From Sandaracinobacteroides sp041675905 (GTDB taxonomy: Bacteria; Pseudomonadota; Alphaproteobacteria; Sphingomonadales; Sphingomonadaceae): a stretch of 64,000 nt of DNA. Each line of letters opens with the position of its first letter. Position 1 is the first letter of the stretch. Shown here piece by piece: positions 8,271 through 16,738 of this stretch. Under the pieces are notes generated by a model, which was not told where the DNA came from, did not search any database, and was given only the letters and a program-made list of their open reading frames with translations. The DNA lies in contig JBAYSX010000001.1 of the NCBI GenBank assembly GCA_041675905.1, positions 1 through 64,000 on the forward strand, read 5' to 3'. Made by a program: the position numbers and the translations under genes.

Positions 8271-9154
8271 GCCGGCAGATCCCGTCCGCGTTCGGCCTGG
8301 GATGCGAGATAGCTGCCGTAGCCGGATTTGCGTAAGGGTTCGGCGATGCGCAGCAATTGTTCGGTATCGATAAACCCTTGCCTCCACGCAATTTCTTCCG
8401 GGCAGCAAATTTTCAGACCCTGGCGCTCTTCGACGATTCGCACATAGAGGGCCGCATCCAGCAAATTGCTATGGGTGCCGGTATCGAGCCAGGCATAGCC
8501 GCGACCCATGATCTCTACCTGCAGATCGCCAGCTTCCAGATATTTGCGGTTGAGGTCGGTGATTTCCAGTTCGCCGCGCGCCGATGGCTGCAGGGAGCGG
8601 GCGTAATCGACGGCTCGGCCATCGTAGAAATACAGGCCGGTAACGGCGAAATTGCTTTTTGGCTTTTGCGGTTTTTCCTCGATGGTTTCGGCGCGGCCAT
8701 TTTCGTCGAAACTGACGACGCCATAGGCATGCGGATCTTTCACCCAATAGCCGAAAACCGATGCGCCTGATTCGCGCGACGACGCGCGGGCGAGCAATTC
8801 CGGTAGGCCATGACCGTAGAAGATGTTGTCGCCCAGAATCAGCGCCGACGGGCCATCGCCGACGAAATCTGCGCCAATATGATAGGCTTGGGCCAGACCC
8901 GCCGGTTCCGGCTGTACGGCGTAGGAGAGAGAAATACCCCATTGGCTGCCGTCGCCGAGCAGCCCCTGGAAAATGGCGCTGTCCGGGGGGGTTGTAATGA
9001 TCAGGATTTCGCGGATGCCCGCCAGCATCAATACCGACAACGGATAATAGATCATCGGTTTATCATAAACAGGCATTAACTGTTTTGAGACCGGCTGGGT
9101 TAATGGATAAAGCCGGGTGCCACTGCCTCCGGCCAGAACGATTCCCTTGCGCAT
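8267..9154 (-). CDS. rfbA: glucose-1-phosphate thymidylyltransferase
   Basis: First step of dTDP-L-rhamnose synthesis, glucose-1-phosphate plus dTTP to dTDP-glucose. 295 residues with the nucleotidyltransferase signature LAGGSGTRLYPLT at the N-terminus, the SKQLMPVYDKPMIYYPLS segment and EEKPQKPKS, as in RmlA. The gene starts 17 bases after the upstream Fe-S protein gene, so it belongs to the same operon. Confidence 0.96.
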   Translation of the reverse strand: MRKGIVLAGGSGTRLYPLTQPVSKQLMPVYDKPMIYYPLSVLMLAGIREILIITTPPDSAIFQGLLGDGSQWGISLSYAVQPEPAGLAQAYHIGADFVGDGPSALILGDNIFYGHGLPELLARASSRESGASVFGYWVKDPHAYGVVSFDENGRAETIEEKPQKPKSNFAVTGLYFYDGRAVDYARSLQPSARGELEITDLNRKYLEAGDLQVEIMGRGYAWLDTGTHSNLLDAALYVRIVEERQGLKICCPEEIAWRQGFIDTEQLLRIAEPLRKSGYGSYLASQAERGRDLPA

Positions 9155-9171
9155 CCTGTCTCCTCGGTTGT

Positions 9172-10416
9172 TCAGCGCCCTGCGCGGCGGTTTCGGAAAA
9201 TGCGCCGTGCTGTTCCGGCGAACGACTTCAGCAGCGCCGGCAGGCCGGCGTCACGCGCCGCATCCAGCAGTTTCAGGCCGCGCGTATCGGGGCGCGGACT
9301 GTTCATAACATATGTTGCCGCAAGGCGCGCCGCATTGAGATGCTTGCGTTTCGCCTGATAGGGCTGCATCTTGACGATCTCGCCGATCGGCAATGGCGCG
9401 GTTTCGATGGCACGGGCACTTTCGGCCGCGCGCAGCAGTGCTTCGCCCCGCGCCGTGCGCGCGATCAGCAGCGAACGGCCATCGGCTTCGTCAAAAGTGG
9501 GATAGCCGGTTTCGTCACCATACCAGGCGTCAGCTGCGGCGATGTCCGCCGCCCCGCCAACGCTGTCGGAACACAGGCCGCAGCGGAATTGCACCTCTTT
9601 CGACAATTCCTCGCCCCAGCTTGTTGCATAGCTGAGCGCACCCGTGCGGCCCCGTGCATCGACAGCGGAGCTTTGCCCCGGCCAGCCATCGCCACGGTAG
9701 CGGAAGCTGGTGATGTCATCCGGCTCCAGCCCCATGCGGCGGACCAGCCTTTCGGTGCCGCGCTGGCTGGGCGTGCCGCCACAAAAGAAGGACAAGATAT
9801 AGGGGATGCGGTCAACCAGTTCTGGTTCGGCGCGCAGCAATTGCCGCATCGCGCCGGCGTCGCACGGTTTGCCGATGAATAATATGCGGCCAGGTTCCGA
9901 CAGTTCGGCGCGAATCTCCGCAAGTGGTGCTGCCGGCGCATAACGCGATCCCGCCGCGCGCAGCACATCGCCGCGGCCGGACGAGCGGACGATATGCGTA
10001 AGCAGCGGCGCATCCGGGTCCATGGCAACATGCAAGACCCGGTCAACCTCGCCGGTAGCAAGCAGATGCACGGCCAGCGCCGACAATGCTCCGCCGGAGG
10101 AACCGGTATGGCGGATTTCCGGATCGGTCGCATGGCCGGTGGCGATGCGCAAATATGGCCCCCATATCGGGGAAATCTCGCGTGGTTCGCCGCCTTCCCA
10201 TGGCGATATGCGCGCACCGGGGCAGGTTTCGGCCAGCAGGGCATCCGTTTCCGGACGTGGTGTACCCACAGGCGATGGCCGCCACCAGCCCTTGTCATCG
10301 CGTTTCAGTGCAATAGCCGGATCAAGCCCGGCGCACAGGCCGCAGCCCGAACACATGTTGCCCCGCAGCACACGGCGCAGCGTCGGCGGCAGGGCAGGGG
10401 TTGTTTTAACGCTCAT
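9172..10416 (-). CDS. Coenzyme F420 hydrogenase/dehydrogenase beta-subunit (FrhB)-like iron-sulfur protein
   Basis: 414 residues, soluble. Near the N-terminus is a ferredoxin-like CSGCGLC motif and there is a further CGLC near residue 260; the middle and C-terminal parts match the FrhB/FdhB family (for example GKPCDAGAMRQLL and ILSFFCGGTPS). Members beside polysaccharide genes are common in bacteria that do not make F420, and their reaction is not settled. The start at 10416 overlaps the stop of the pyruvyl transferase gene by four bases, linking it to EPS pyruvylation or another redox modification of the glycan; that link is inference. Confidence 0.8.
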   Translation of the reverse strand: MSVKTTPALPPTLRRVLRGNMCSGCGLCAGLDPAIALKRDDKGWWRPSPVGTPRPETDALLAETCPGARISPWEGGEPREISPIWGPYLRIATGHATDPEIRHTGSSGGALSALAVHLLATGEVDRVLHVAMDPDAPLLTHIVRSSGRGDVLRAAGSRYAPAAPLAEIRAELSEPGRILFIGKPCDAGAMRQLLRAEPELVDRIPYILSFFCGGTPSQRGTERLVRRMGLEPDDITSFRYRGDGWPGQSSAVDARGRTGALSYATSWGEELSKEVQFRCGLCSDSVGGAADIAAADAWYGDETGYPTFDEADGRSLLIARTARGEALLRAAESARAIETAPLPIGEIVKMQPYQAKRKHLNAARLAATYVMNSPRPDTRGLKLLDAARDAGLPALLKSFAGTARRIFRNRRAGR

Positions 10417-11576
10417 CGGTTTGGCAGTCTCGCCAGCAACCCGGCGAGGAAGGCTACATAGGTTTCCAGGCCATGGTCGACGGCTTTTTCTCCACGGTGG
10501 AGATCCGCTGCGAGTTCGGCGCGGCGGTCGAACGCATCCAGCGCATATTCCAGCGCGCGCGCGGTGGTGAAGCCCCTGGCCGGTATCAGCCACGGATAAT
10601 CCAGCGCGCGATACAGGCCTTCGAACTTACGGCTGTAGCTGACCGGCAGGACCGGCGTTCCAGCGGAATAGGCAGCGATGGTCGCATGCATCCGCCCGCC
10701 GACCAGAAAATCGAGGCCGGAAATCCAGCTTTTGGCGGCGGAAGGCGACGCGAAGGCCGGTACGCGCACAACCTCAGGGTAGCGTTGTTTCAGCGCGTCG
10801 ATCGCCGCGCCATCGTCGTCGCGCGGGATGCGCGGCGTATTCACATGCGGTATCAGTTCCACCGTAACGCCGGGCCGTTGCAACAGGGCCTCGATCAATT
10901 GTTCGGTAAAGGCGCGATAGTCGATGGTCAGGCCATAATCATTCGCGCCGCCATAACCGCCCGAATACAACAGCCCCGACACATTGATGCCGGCGCGGAT
11001 ACCCGGGCCCTTTGGCCGCCGTTCAAACGGCAGGGCGAAGGCCACGTCGATGGCTTCAAAGGCGCGGGCTTTCGGTGCGATACCCTGCACGGCTTCAAGA
11101 GAAAGCGGGTCGCGGGCGAACACGGCTTTCGCCCGTTCCATCACATGGCGGGCAACGGCGGTGTGCGGCTGCCGGCTGAAGGGCCCGATGGTTTGGGGCG
11201 ACAAGACCAGCGGCACGCCTTTCAGAACGCACAATTCCTTGGTCGTCACCATGTAAAGGAAGCGCTTGTCGGGATAAATATCGGTGAAACTGTCGCCGGC
11301 GCTGATGTCGAGCATCAGATCGAGATCTCCCAGTGCCTTCCAGTAACCGCCGGGAGAGAAAGTAAAACGCCCGTTCAGGATATGCCGTCGCTCTATGCCT
11401 TCCGGGATATAGGAAGGGTCGGGATCGAAGGATTTGAACAGGTGAAAACCGATGTTGACGCCGGCGCGGGCGGCGGCCTGCCGCGCAAGCGCCATATTGC
11501 CGACCGTCAGCGCGCCGACCCCGAGATTGCCGCTGCTGTCGCCATGCCAGCAGAGGCCGATATTCCGTTTTGTCAT
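10413..11576 (-). CDS. polysaccharide pyruvyl transferase family protein
   Basis: 387 residues, no signal peptide. Matches the PS_pyruv_trans family (CsaB/WcaK/ExoV type), which adds ketal-linked pyruvate from phosphoenolpyruvate to a sugar and gives the polymer negative charge. Supporting segments are GDSSGNLGVGALT at the N-terminus, SAGDSFTDIYPDKRF, LSPQTIGPF and FARDPLS. First gene of a tightly overlapping run ending at the UPF0104 gene. Some family members have only a partial fold match and unknown activity, so the acceptor is unknown. Confidence 0.85.
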   Translation of the reverse strand: MTKRNIGLCWHGDSSGNLGVGALTVGNMALARQAAARAGVNIGFHLFKSFDPDPSYIPEGIERRHILNGRFTFSPGGYWKALGDLDLMLDISAGDSFTDIYPDKRFLYMVTTKELCVLKGVPLVLSPQTIGPFSRQPHTAVARHVMERAKAVFARDPLSLEAVQGIAPKARAFEAIDVAFALPFERRPKGPGIRAGINVSGLLYSGGYGGANDYGLTIDYRAFTEQLIEALLQRPGVTVELIPHVNTPRIPRDDDGAAIDALKQRYPEVVRVPAFASPSAAKSWISGLDFLVGGRMHATIAAYSAGTPVLPVSYSRKFEGLYRALDYPWLIPARGFTTARALEYALDAFDRRAELAADLHRGEKAVDHGLETYVAFLAGLLARLPNR

Positions 11577-11632
11577 CCGGCGCCCGTCCGCCGTTCGTGC
11601 GCCATCATCGCGTTACTCCATTCCCGCCGTCA

Positions 11633-11671
11633 GGTTCCGGCAGTTTAACTTCCATTTTCAATGCCGGAACC
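11633..11671. repeat. perfect 10-bp inverted repeat between EpsD-type PPIase and pyruvyl transferase genes
   Basis: GGTTCCGGCA and TGCCGGAACC enclose a 19-base AT-rich loop, in the 103-base gap. No U-tract follows on the minus strand, so it may be a weak terminator, an attenuator or an mRNA processing/stability element separating two parts of the arm. Confidence 0.4.
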
Positions 11672-11679
11672 CGGAGTGC

Positions 11680-12696
11680 TCAGCCGGCAGTCGGCTCCGC
11701 TACGGGCGCGGCCGGTGTTACCGGCGCGGGCAGACCCGGAGCAGTCGGCTCGGGAGTGGTCCCCGTCTGGACTGTTCCTGACGCCGCTGCGGCTTCACCC
11801 AGGACGCTGGTATCCACGTCGGTCTTGTCGTCCGGTTCCCAGCCTTCCTGGTAGACGACCTCGCCCTCCAGTTCCTTGCGCCGGGCCTGCACTTCATCGG
11901 CCAGTGCTTTCTGGATGCGCTGGTTATGCAGGGCGCGGGTGGCGAATTCGATAGCCTTGTCGCCCGTGAAGGGTACGATCCGCGATTCTTTCACCTGATT
12001 GGCCAGCATCAGCGGTACGGGGCCAGGCATCGGATTCGGAAACACGATGATTTCATTCGGATTTTTCGCAAGGATCGTATGGATCTCCTTTGCGAAATCG
12101 GGTGCCGCGCCTACCAGATCGAGTGTCGCGGCCTGGCGGCGAAACTCGATCTTGTTGTCACCAAGGATTTTGATAATGGATTCCATCGTATCGGCATCAT
12201 CCAGATCCGGCATGCTGGCGGTGCGCGGAAACTGGATCTGATCGACGAGATAAACGGCACGCTGCGAAAAAGTCAGCGGGTTGGCGTCGATGTAGGCCAG
12301 CGCCTCGTCGCGGGTTGGCTGGGCGATCTTGCCGGCGATATCGCGCGCCAGCACCTGCACCTTCAATTGCTCTTCGGTGCGGCGCTGTTGCAACTGAAAT
12401 TGCGGCGTCTTCGTCAACTCGCGCTCTTCTGTGACTTCAACCAGTTTCCGCCGCGTCAGAATGTTGGCTAGTGCAGCCTTCTCCGCGTCGCGGCGGTCCA
12501 TGCCCGGCGGAATTTGCGCGCCCTGCAATTCGGCATTCACTTCCAGCTGGGTGATATCCACGCCATTCAGGCGCGCCACGACCTGACCTGTCGGCTGGTC
12601 TCCGCTGCCATTCTTGCCGCAGGCTGCGACCGCAAGGCCAAAGGCCACCACCAGAAGCGTACCGCGACTGGCCAACCCTGAATGCGTACTAACCAT
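11680..12696 (-). CDS. epsD: EpsD-family peptidyl-prolyl cis-trans isomerase lipoprotein
   Basis: 338 residues with a lipoprotein signal peptide ending LAVAAC (lipid-bearing Cys26), then a SurA/PpiC-like N-terminal helical region (VVARLNGVDITQLEVNAEL) and a degenerate parvulin-like domain. This is the arrangement of EpsD-family PPIases found in exosortase-linked EPS loci, thought to act in the periplasm on export proteins. The ATG at 12696 is preceded by AGGAGAGGTGGG; an in-frame GTG four codons earlier is less likely. Short C-terminal Pro/Ala-rich tail. Clustered with glycosyltransferases and the ATPase. Confidence 0.85.
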   Translation of the reverse strand: MVSTHSGLASRGTLLVVAFGLAVAACGKNGSGDQPTGQVVARLNGVDITQLEVNAELQGAQIPPGMDRRDAEKAALANILTRRKLVEVTEERELTKTPQFQLQQRRTEEQLKVQVLARDIAGKIAQPTRDEALAYIDANPLTFSQRAVYLVDQIQFPRTASMPDLDDADTMESIIKILGDNKIEFRRQAATLDLVGAAPDFAKEIHTILAKNPNEIIVFPNPMPGPVPLMLANQVKESRIVPFTGDKAIEFATRALHNQRIQKALADEVQARRKELEGEVVYQEGWEPDDKTDVDTSVLGEAAAASGTVQTGTTPEPTAPGLPAPVTPAAPVAEPTAG

Positions 12697-12737
12697 AGTA
12701 AATCCCACCTCTCCTGAAACTGTTATGTTTGCTACGC

Positions 12738-13859
12738 TCAGTCCCCGCGGGGCATGCCCAATAGTGCCCGTGCGATCGCGCCGGCTTTTTTCGGCTGTCC
12801 GCGTGCCAGACGGCGCAGCAACTGCCCGACACCCAGCGGATATTGCAGCGGTAACAATAGCGGATAGTTGCGTCGATAGAATTTGAGACGGCTGCGCATC
12901 AGATAATATTCGGATGTTGCCGAACGCTCGCCTTTTTTGCCTGAAGACCCGATAGAACCGCCTTCCTTGTGATAGACGATCGCGCCATGCGCAAAGACGA
13001 TAGCGAAACGTCCGCGATTGCGCACCGACCAGTCCATCTCCTCAAAATAGAGGAAATAGCTTTCTTCCATATACCCGACGGTTTCGAGAAATGGCCGCGA
13101 TACCGCGAGAGAAGCGCCCAGCACAAAATCCGTGTCCATGGCTACACGTTTGGGATCGAAGGCCCGGGTAATCGGCTGGTTGGAGCCAATTCCCCGGCTT
13201 TGACCGGACCATAGTTTGAATCGGGAACCGTTCAATTGCTGCCAGGTACCCGGACGGTGGTAATAGCGCACCTGGGTTCCGCACATGCCAACCCGATGGG
13301 TGGCGTCCATGCGCGCCAGCAGCGCGCGCGGGGCGGAAGGTTCGATGACCGTGTCATTGTTCAGGCACCAGCAATAGGCGATCGCCGGGTCCAGCAGTGC
13401 GTGGCGCATGGCGAAATTATTACCGCCCGCGAAGCCACGATTTTCCGAAGAGCGGATCAGCGTCAGCAAACCGCGACCGGGAGGCGTTGTCGTCGCCTCC
13501 TCGTCGGTCAGTTCAACCAGAGGGATCGGTTTGGCGAGCGGTGGCCGGGTCAGTCGCCCGAGAGGTCCCGCAGGCGGTGTGAAAGGCTCGGAGCCGTTGG
13601 CCCATGCCCGGATCCTTTCCACTGAATCGTCACCCGAGGCGTTGTCGATAACGACGACCCGGACAGGCGAATCTGTCCGCATGACGGACTCGAGACATTC
13701 GATGGTATCGGCCCAGCGGTTCCAGTTGATGATAATAACAGCGAGACGCGGGGCGGAGTCTCCCGCCAGCACATTCGCCGGAATCTCTGTCTCGGCCGGG
13801 GTCGCCACGTTTGCGCCGGGGGAACTCTCCACGGCTATCGGTGATTTACTCATACTCAC
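12738..13859 (-). CDS. family 2 glycosyltransferase (rhamnosyltransferase-like)
   Basis: 373 residues. A GT-A domain begins near residue 38 with LAVIIINWNRWADTIECL, then VVVIDNASGDDS, and further on SSENRGFAGGNNFAMRHAL and the CLNNDTVI acidic metal-binding segment. That combination is typical of rhamnosyl- and other deoxyhexosyl-transferases. A nearby dTDP-rhamnose pathway makes rhamnose a reasonable donor, but this is inference. The ATG overlaps the stop of the preceding glycosyltransferase by four bases. Confidence 0.88.
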   Translation of the reverse strand: MSMSKSPIAVESSPGANVATPAETEIPANVLAGDSAPRLAVIIINWNRWADTIECLESVMRTDSPVRVVVIDNASGDDSVERIRAWANGSEPFTPPAGPLGRLTRPPLAKPIPLVELTDEEATTTPPGRGLLTLIRSSENRGFAGGNNFAMRHALLDPAIAYCWCLNNDTVIEPSAPRALLARMDATHRVGMCGTQVRYYHRPGTWQQLNGSRFKLWSGQSRGIGSNQPITRAFDPKRVAMDTDFVLGASLAVSRPFLETVGYMEESYFLYFEEMDWSVRNRGRFAIVFAHGAIVYHKEGGSIGSSGKKGERSATSEYYLMRSRLKFYRRNYPLLLPLQYPLGVGQLLRRLARGQPKKAGAIARALLGMPRGD

Positions 13860-14818
13860 GATGTCCGATTCCAGCTTTCAGCGCCGCCTGCATCTCGATT
13901 GCCGGCGATTCGATGCATTTCCATAAAGCGATAGCAGCGGTTTTGAAACAGGAAGGTCAAGCCCCTTACCCGACCGCCTGCCGTCGGTACACGTTCAGAA
14001 AAGAGTACGACCGGCGCCTGCGCCACCGCCGACAGCAGCACCGCAAGAGCTTGCATCTTCCAGCGGAATGGCGACCGGCCTTTCGCCTGATGCTCGTCAA
14101 ACTGGTGGGCAATCAATCGTGCCCAGCGCGCCTCGACATCTTCGCGGCTGCCGCGCGGCGGGTGATAGACGCGCATTTCGGGCAAATAGCGCGTCGGATG
14201 TCCCATCGCGCGCGCCTTCAGGCCCCATTGCCGATCCTCAGCGGTGTTGATCGGACCAAAGCCCCCGACCTTCCTGAAAAGTTCGCGATCCACCATCAGA
14301 TTGCCCGAGCCGGAAAAGCCCCGGCGGTTGATGTACATTTTCTGGCGGAAAGAAAAAACAGCCTCGAACGCCTCGATGGCATTGGGGCGGCGCGGGTCGT
14401 GGAAATCGATGCGCACGTCACCGCCGACCGGGCGATCAGGGTCCGCCTCCACGGCACGGACGCCGGTCAGCAGCCAGTCCGGTGCAACGCGAATATCTGC
14501 GTCGACGAAGGCCAGAACCCGCCCCCGGGCGTGGGCAACGCCGAGATTGCGGGCAGGACCAGGCCCTGGTTCCGGTTCGACGAGGAAGCGCACATCGGGC
14601 CAGCTTGCAGCCACGGCGTCGAGCGGCATACGGGAGCCATTGTCGACGACGATGATCTCGAACGCACCATGATCCAGCCGCTGCGCTGCCACCGATTGCA
14701 GCGCGCGGACCAGCAATTCCGGGGTGTTGAGGTGGGGAAGGATGACGCTGGCGCGGAGATCGCCGTCCACCTGGCACGCGGACGGCGCGGGCGTGGCGGG
14801 GACGGCATGATCCGGCAT
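13856..14818 (-). CDS. family 2 glycosyltransferase
   Basis: 320 residues. GT-A fold signs: ASVILPHLNTPELLVRALQS, IIVVDNGSRMP, GPGPARNLGVAHARG and the FVDADIRVAP acidic motif, followed by GGFGPINTAEDRQWGLKARAMG, which contains the ED acceptor-side base region of GT2 enzymes. A start at 14818 (GGAG nine bases upstream) fits the 22-base gap after the ATPase stop; a longer open frame would run into that gene. Probably adds one residue of the EPS repeat on the cytoplasmic face; donor unknown. Confidence 0.88.
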   Translation of the reverse strand: MPDHAVPATPAPSACQVDGDLRASVILPHLNTPELLVRALQSVAAQRLDHGAFEIIVVDNGSRMPLDAVAASWPDVRFLVEPEPGPGPARNLGVAHARGRVLAFVDADIRVAPDWLLTGVRAVEADPDRPVGGDVRIDFHDPRRPNAIEAFEAVFSFRQKMYINRRGFSGSGNLMVDRELFRKVGGFGPINTAEDRQWGLKARAMGHPTRYLPEMRVYHPPRGSREDVEARWARLIAHQFDEHQAKGRSPFRWKMQALAVLLSAVAQAPVVLFSERVPTAGGRVRGLTFLFQNRCYRFMEMHRIAGNRDAGGAESWNRTS

Positions 14819-14840
14819 GTGCGCCTGCTCCGGCACGTCC

Positions 14841-16208
14841 TTATTTGCCTGCCCTGGCAAGCGCTGCAGACAGACCGAGAAGTTGTGCCACACCCTGGGT
14901 GCGGAAGCGGAAGCGCGGTTCGGGCGCAACGACCGCCGCGGCCGGTGCCGGCGCTGGCCCGGTTATGACCGGTGCGGACCGCTCGAACAGATTGATTTCA
15001 CCGGTGAAACCCGTCAGGAGGCGGTCGATTTCCTGTGGGGCGCGTCCGGTTTCGGCGGCGATGTCCGCTGCGCTGAACCATTCGTCCGGCGTGCCGGTGA
15101 GCCGGGACGCGGCGATCAGCACCGGCCAGGCTGCCCGCACTTCAGGGCGCGCCAGCGTCGCCTGCACCCGGCGAGGCAGTCCGGCGTTCCATTCTGCCAG
15201 CACCGCTTCCGTACCGGCGGTGACGTCATGTTCGGTGATCTCCATGCGGCCCGCGTCGAGCGCCCTGCCGGCTGCGCGGCCACCAAGCAGTCGTGCGTAA
15301 TAAGGCGACCCCGCCGCCATGCGGACGATCTGGCCTTTGGCATCGGTGGAGAAAATGATCCCGGATGCGGTTTCGGCGCGTTCCAGTATTTCCATGATCT
15401 CCGAGTCGGGCATGGGGCCAAGTGGTATGCCGACAATATTACGTCTGATTGACGGTGTGAAACCGATAAGCTCATCCAGATTGGAGCCAACACCCGTGAG
15501 CACCAGCTGGACGCGCGCCGCGCGGTCCGAAAGATTCTTGATCAGTTCGGCTATGTCGCGGCGGAATTCAATGTCCGCCACCCGGTCGTACTCGTCGAGC
15601 ACGAAGATGATCCTCGTGCCGACGACCTCGCTCAAAAGGCCGGCCAGCTGGCGAGGGTCGAGCCGCTGGTCGCCGAGCAGGTCAGCAAAGCTTCTGCTAT
15701 GTTCATTTTCATCCGCCGTCGGGGAAATGGATGCGTGATAAAGCAGGGGTATTTCCGCAAGGAAGGCGCGAAACATTTCGTCGAAACGCGATTCGACGCC
15801 GCAAGACCCGTAAAAAAACAGATACTGGGCGTCACGCGCGGCTTCGGCGAATACATGGATCAGGGATGTCTTGCCGATGCCGCGATCGCCGTAGAGCACG
15901 ACATGGGCGCGCTGCTGCTCGATTGCGCTGATCAGATTCTGGAATGCTTCCCGGCGACCGGCGAATCGGGACGACGCCATGGCTGGCTGCGAGGCAGCGA
16001 GCATATCGGCCAGCACCACCCGCGCCCGCGCGATCTGGTCATCGCCCCGCGCACCGGGGGCACCCGGGAAATCGCCGGGGTCGTCGGTAGCATCGACGGC
16101 AAAGCGGGGAAGGGAGGCAACAGGGGAAGCAGGTTCCTGATTCGCCGGAGGGCGTTGCCATAGTCCAAAATTACGCCTGATCGACGCTGAATCCGTCATC
16201 TGGTCCAT
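14841..16208 (-). CDS. AAA/ORC-type ATPase of the EPS locus
   Basis: 455 residues, soluble. Walker A GDRGIGKTS (about 107-115) and Walker B FVLDEYDRV (Asp205/Glu206), followed by a sensor-like VLTGVGSN and a C-terminal winged-helix-like region, resembling ExeA/ORC-type STAND-like ATPases. Exosortase loci often hold a secretion-type ATPase; this one seems a different subfamily from the ExeA-like protein usual beside exosortase A. First gene of the leftward arm, so expressed with the glycosyltransferases. Start at 16208 has GGAGG eight bases upstream. Its role (energising assembly or regulation) is unknown. Confidence 0.75.
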   Translation of the reverse strand: MDQMTDSASIRRNFGLWQRPPANQEPASPVASLPRFAVDATDDPGDFPGAPGARGDDQIARARVVLADMLAASQPAMASSRFAGRREAFQNLISAIEQQRAHVVLYGDRGIGKTSLIHVFAEAARDAQYLFFYGSCGVESRFDEMFRAFLAEIPLLYHASISPTADENEHSRSFADLLGDQRLDPRQLAGLLSEVVGTRIIFVLDEYDRVADIEFRRDIAELIKNLSDRAARVQLVLTGVGSNLDELIGFTPSIRRNIVGIPLGPMPDSEIMEILERAETASGIIFSTDAKGQIVRMAAGSPYYARLLGGRAAGRALDAGRMEITEHDVTAGTEAVLAEWNAGLPRRVQATLARPEVRAAWPVLIAASRLTGTPDEWFSAADIAAETGRAPQEIDRLLTGFTGEINLFERSAPVITGPAPAPAAAVVAPEPRFRFRTQGVAQLLGLSAALARAGK

Positions 16209-16738
16209 CCTGGTGTCCTCCGTACCTGCCCGGGGTTTCGTCTTGTCGCGCGCAAAGATCATGCCGGCCTCTCAACACTGGTTAAGAATTTCCTTAGCAT
16301 CGACGCGCCGGTTAGCCCACCGTGGGCACCCGTAATAAACGCAGCGGGCGCGGACATTCTCCGGGGACGGGGCAGGCAGATTCGTTTCAACGGAGACTCC
16401 GGCTCACGGGGAAGGGATGGCACGAGCTTTTGTGCACTGCAAGATATATTGCCGCGCGGAAAAGCCGTTAACATGGTCAGGTGCATAAACGTCCTTTAGC
16501 GGACCGGAATTAATGCTGGATAAATACCGGATAGAGAAGGGGAATGCCCGCTGACGGACGCTGCCGGGCCGCAGGCCGGGAGTGCGGTTGCCGGAACTTC
16601 GCGGCGGAAATTACACCTTTTTAACTTGTGCGCGGACGCAGCTTATGGAAGGCGCAATTTTGCGTTGCGGCATCGCCGTTAGCCAGGCATGCTGTTAACG
16701 CACATAATGATGTGGTATCGGGCCGAACGGAGGAAGCG
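16209..16738. promoter_or_regulatory. 530-base divergent control region of the EPS locus
   Basis: No convincing gene. It must hold the promoters of both EPS arms. It is more AT-rich than its surroundings in places, with several GTTAAC/TTAAG-type words near 16280, 16470, 16618 and 16693, one of them a TTAACC half-site on the minus strand (16279-16284) that resembles a CtrA half-site. I could not find a full CtrA site or a clear -35/-10 pair by eye. Confidence 0.5.

Noticed and set aside
16279..16300. possible CtrA full site near the ATPase start
   Set aside because: Only a TTAACC half-site is present; the second TTAA half at the required spacing is missing.
16414..16440. sigma-54-like TGGCACG...TTGTGCA upstream of the EPS barrel gene
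   Set aside because: The spacing between the GG and GC elements is three bases too long for a sigma-54 promoter.
16259..16486. 75-codon minus-strand frame in the EPS divergent gap
   Set aside because: Composition and lack of ribosome site argue against a gene; it overlaps probable promoter sequence.
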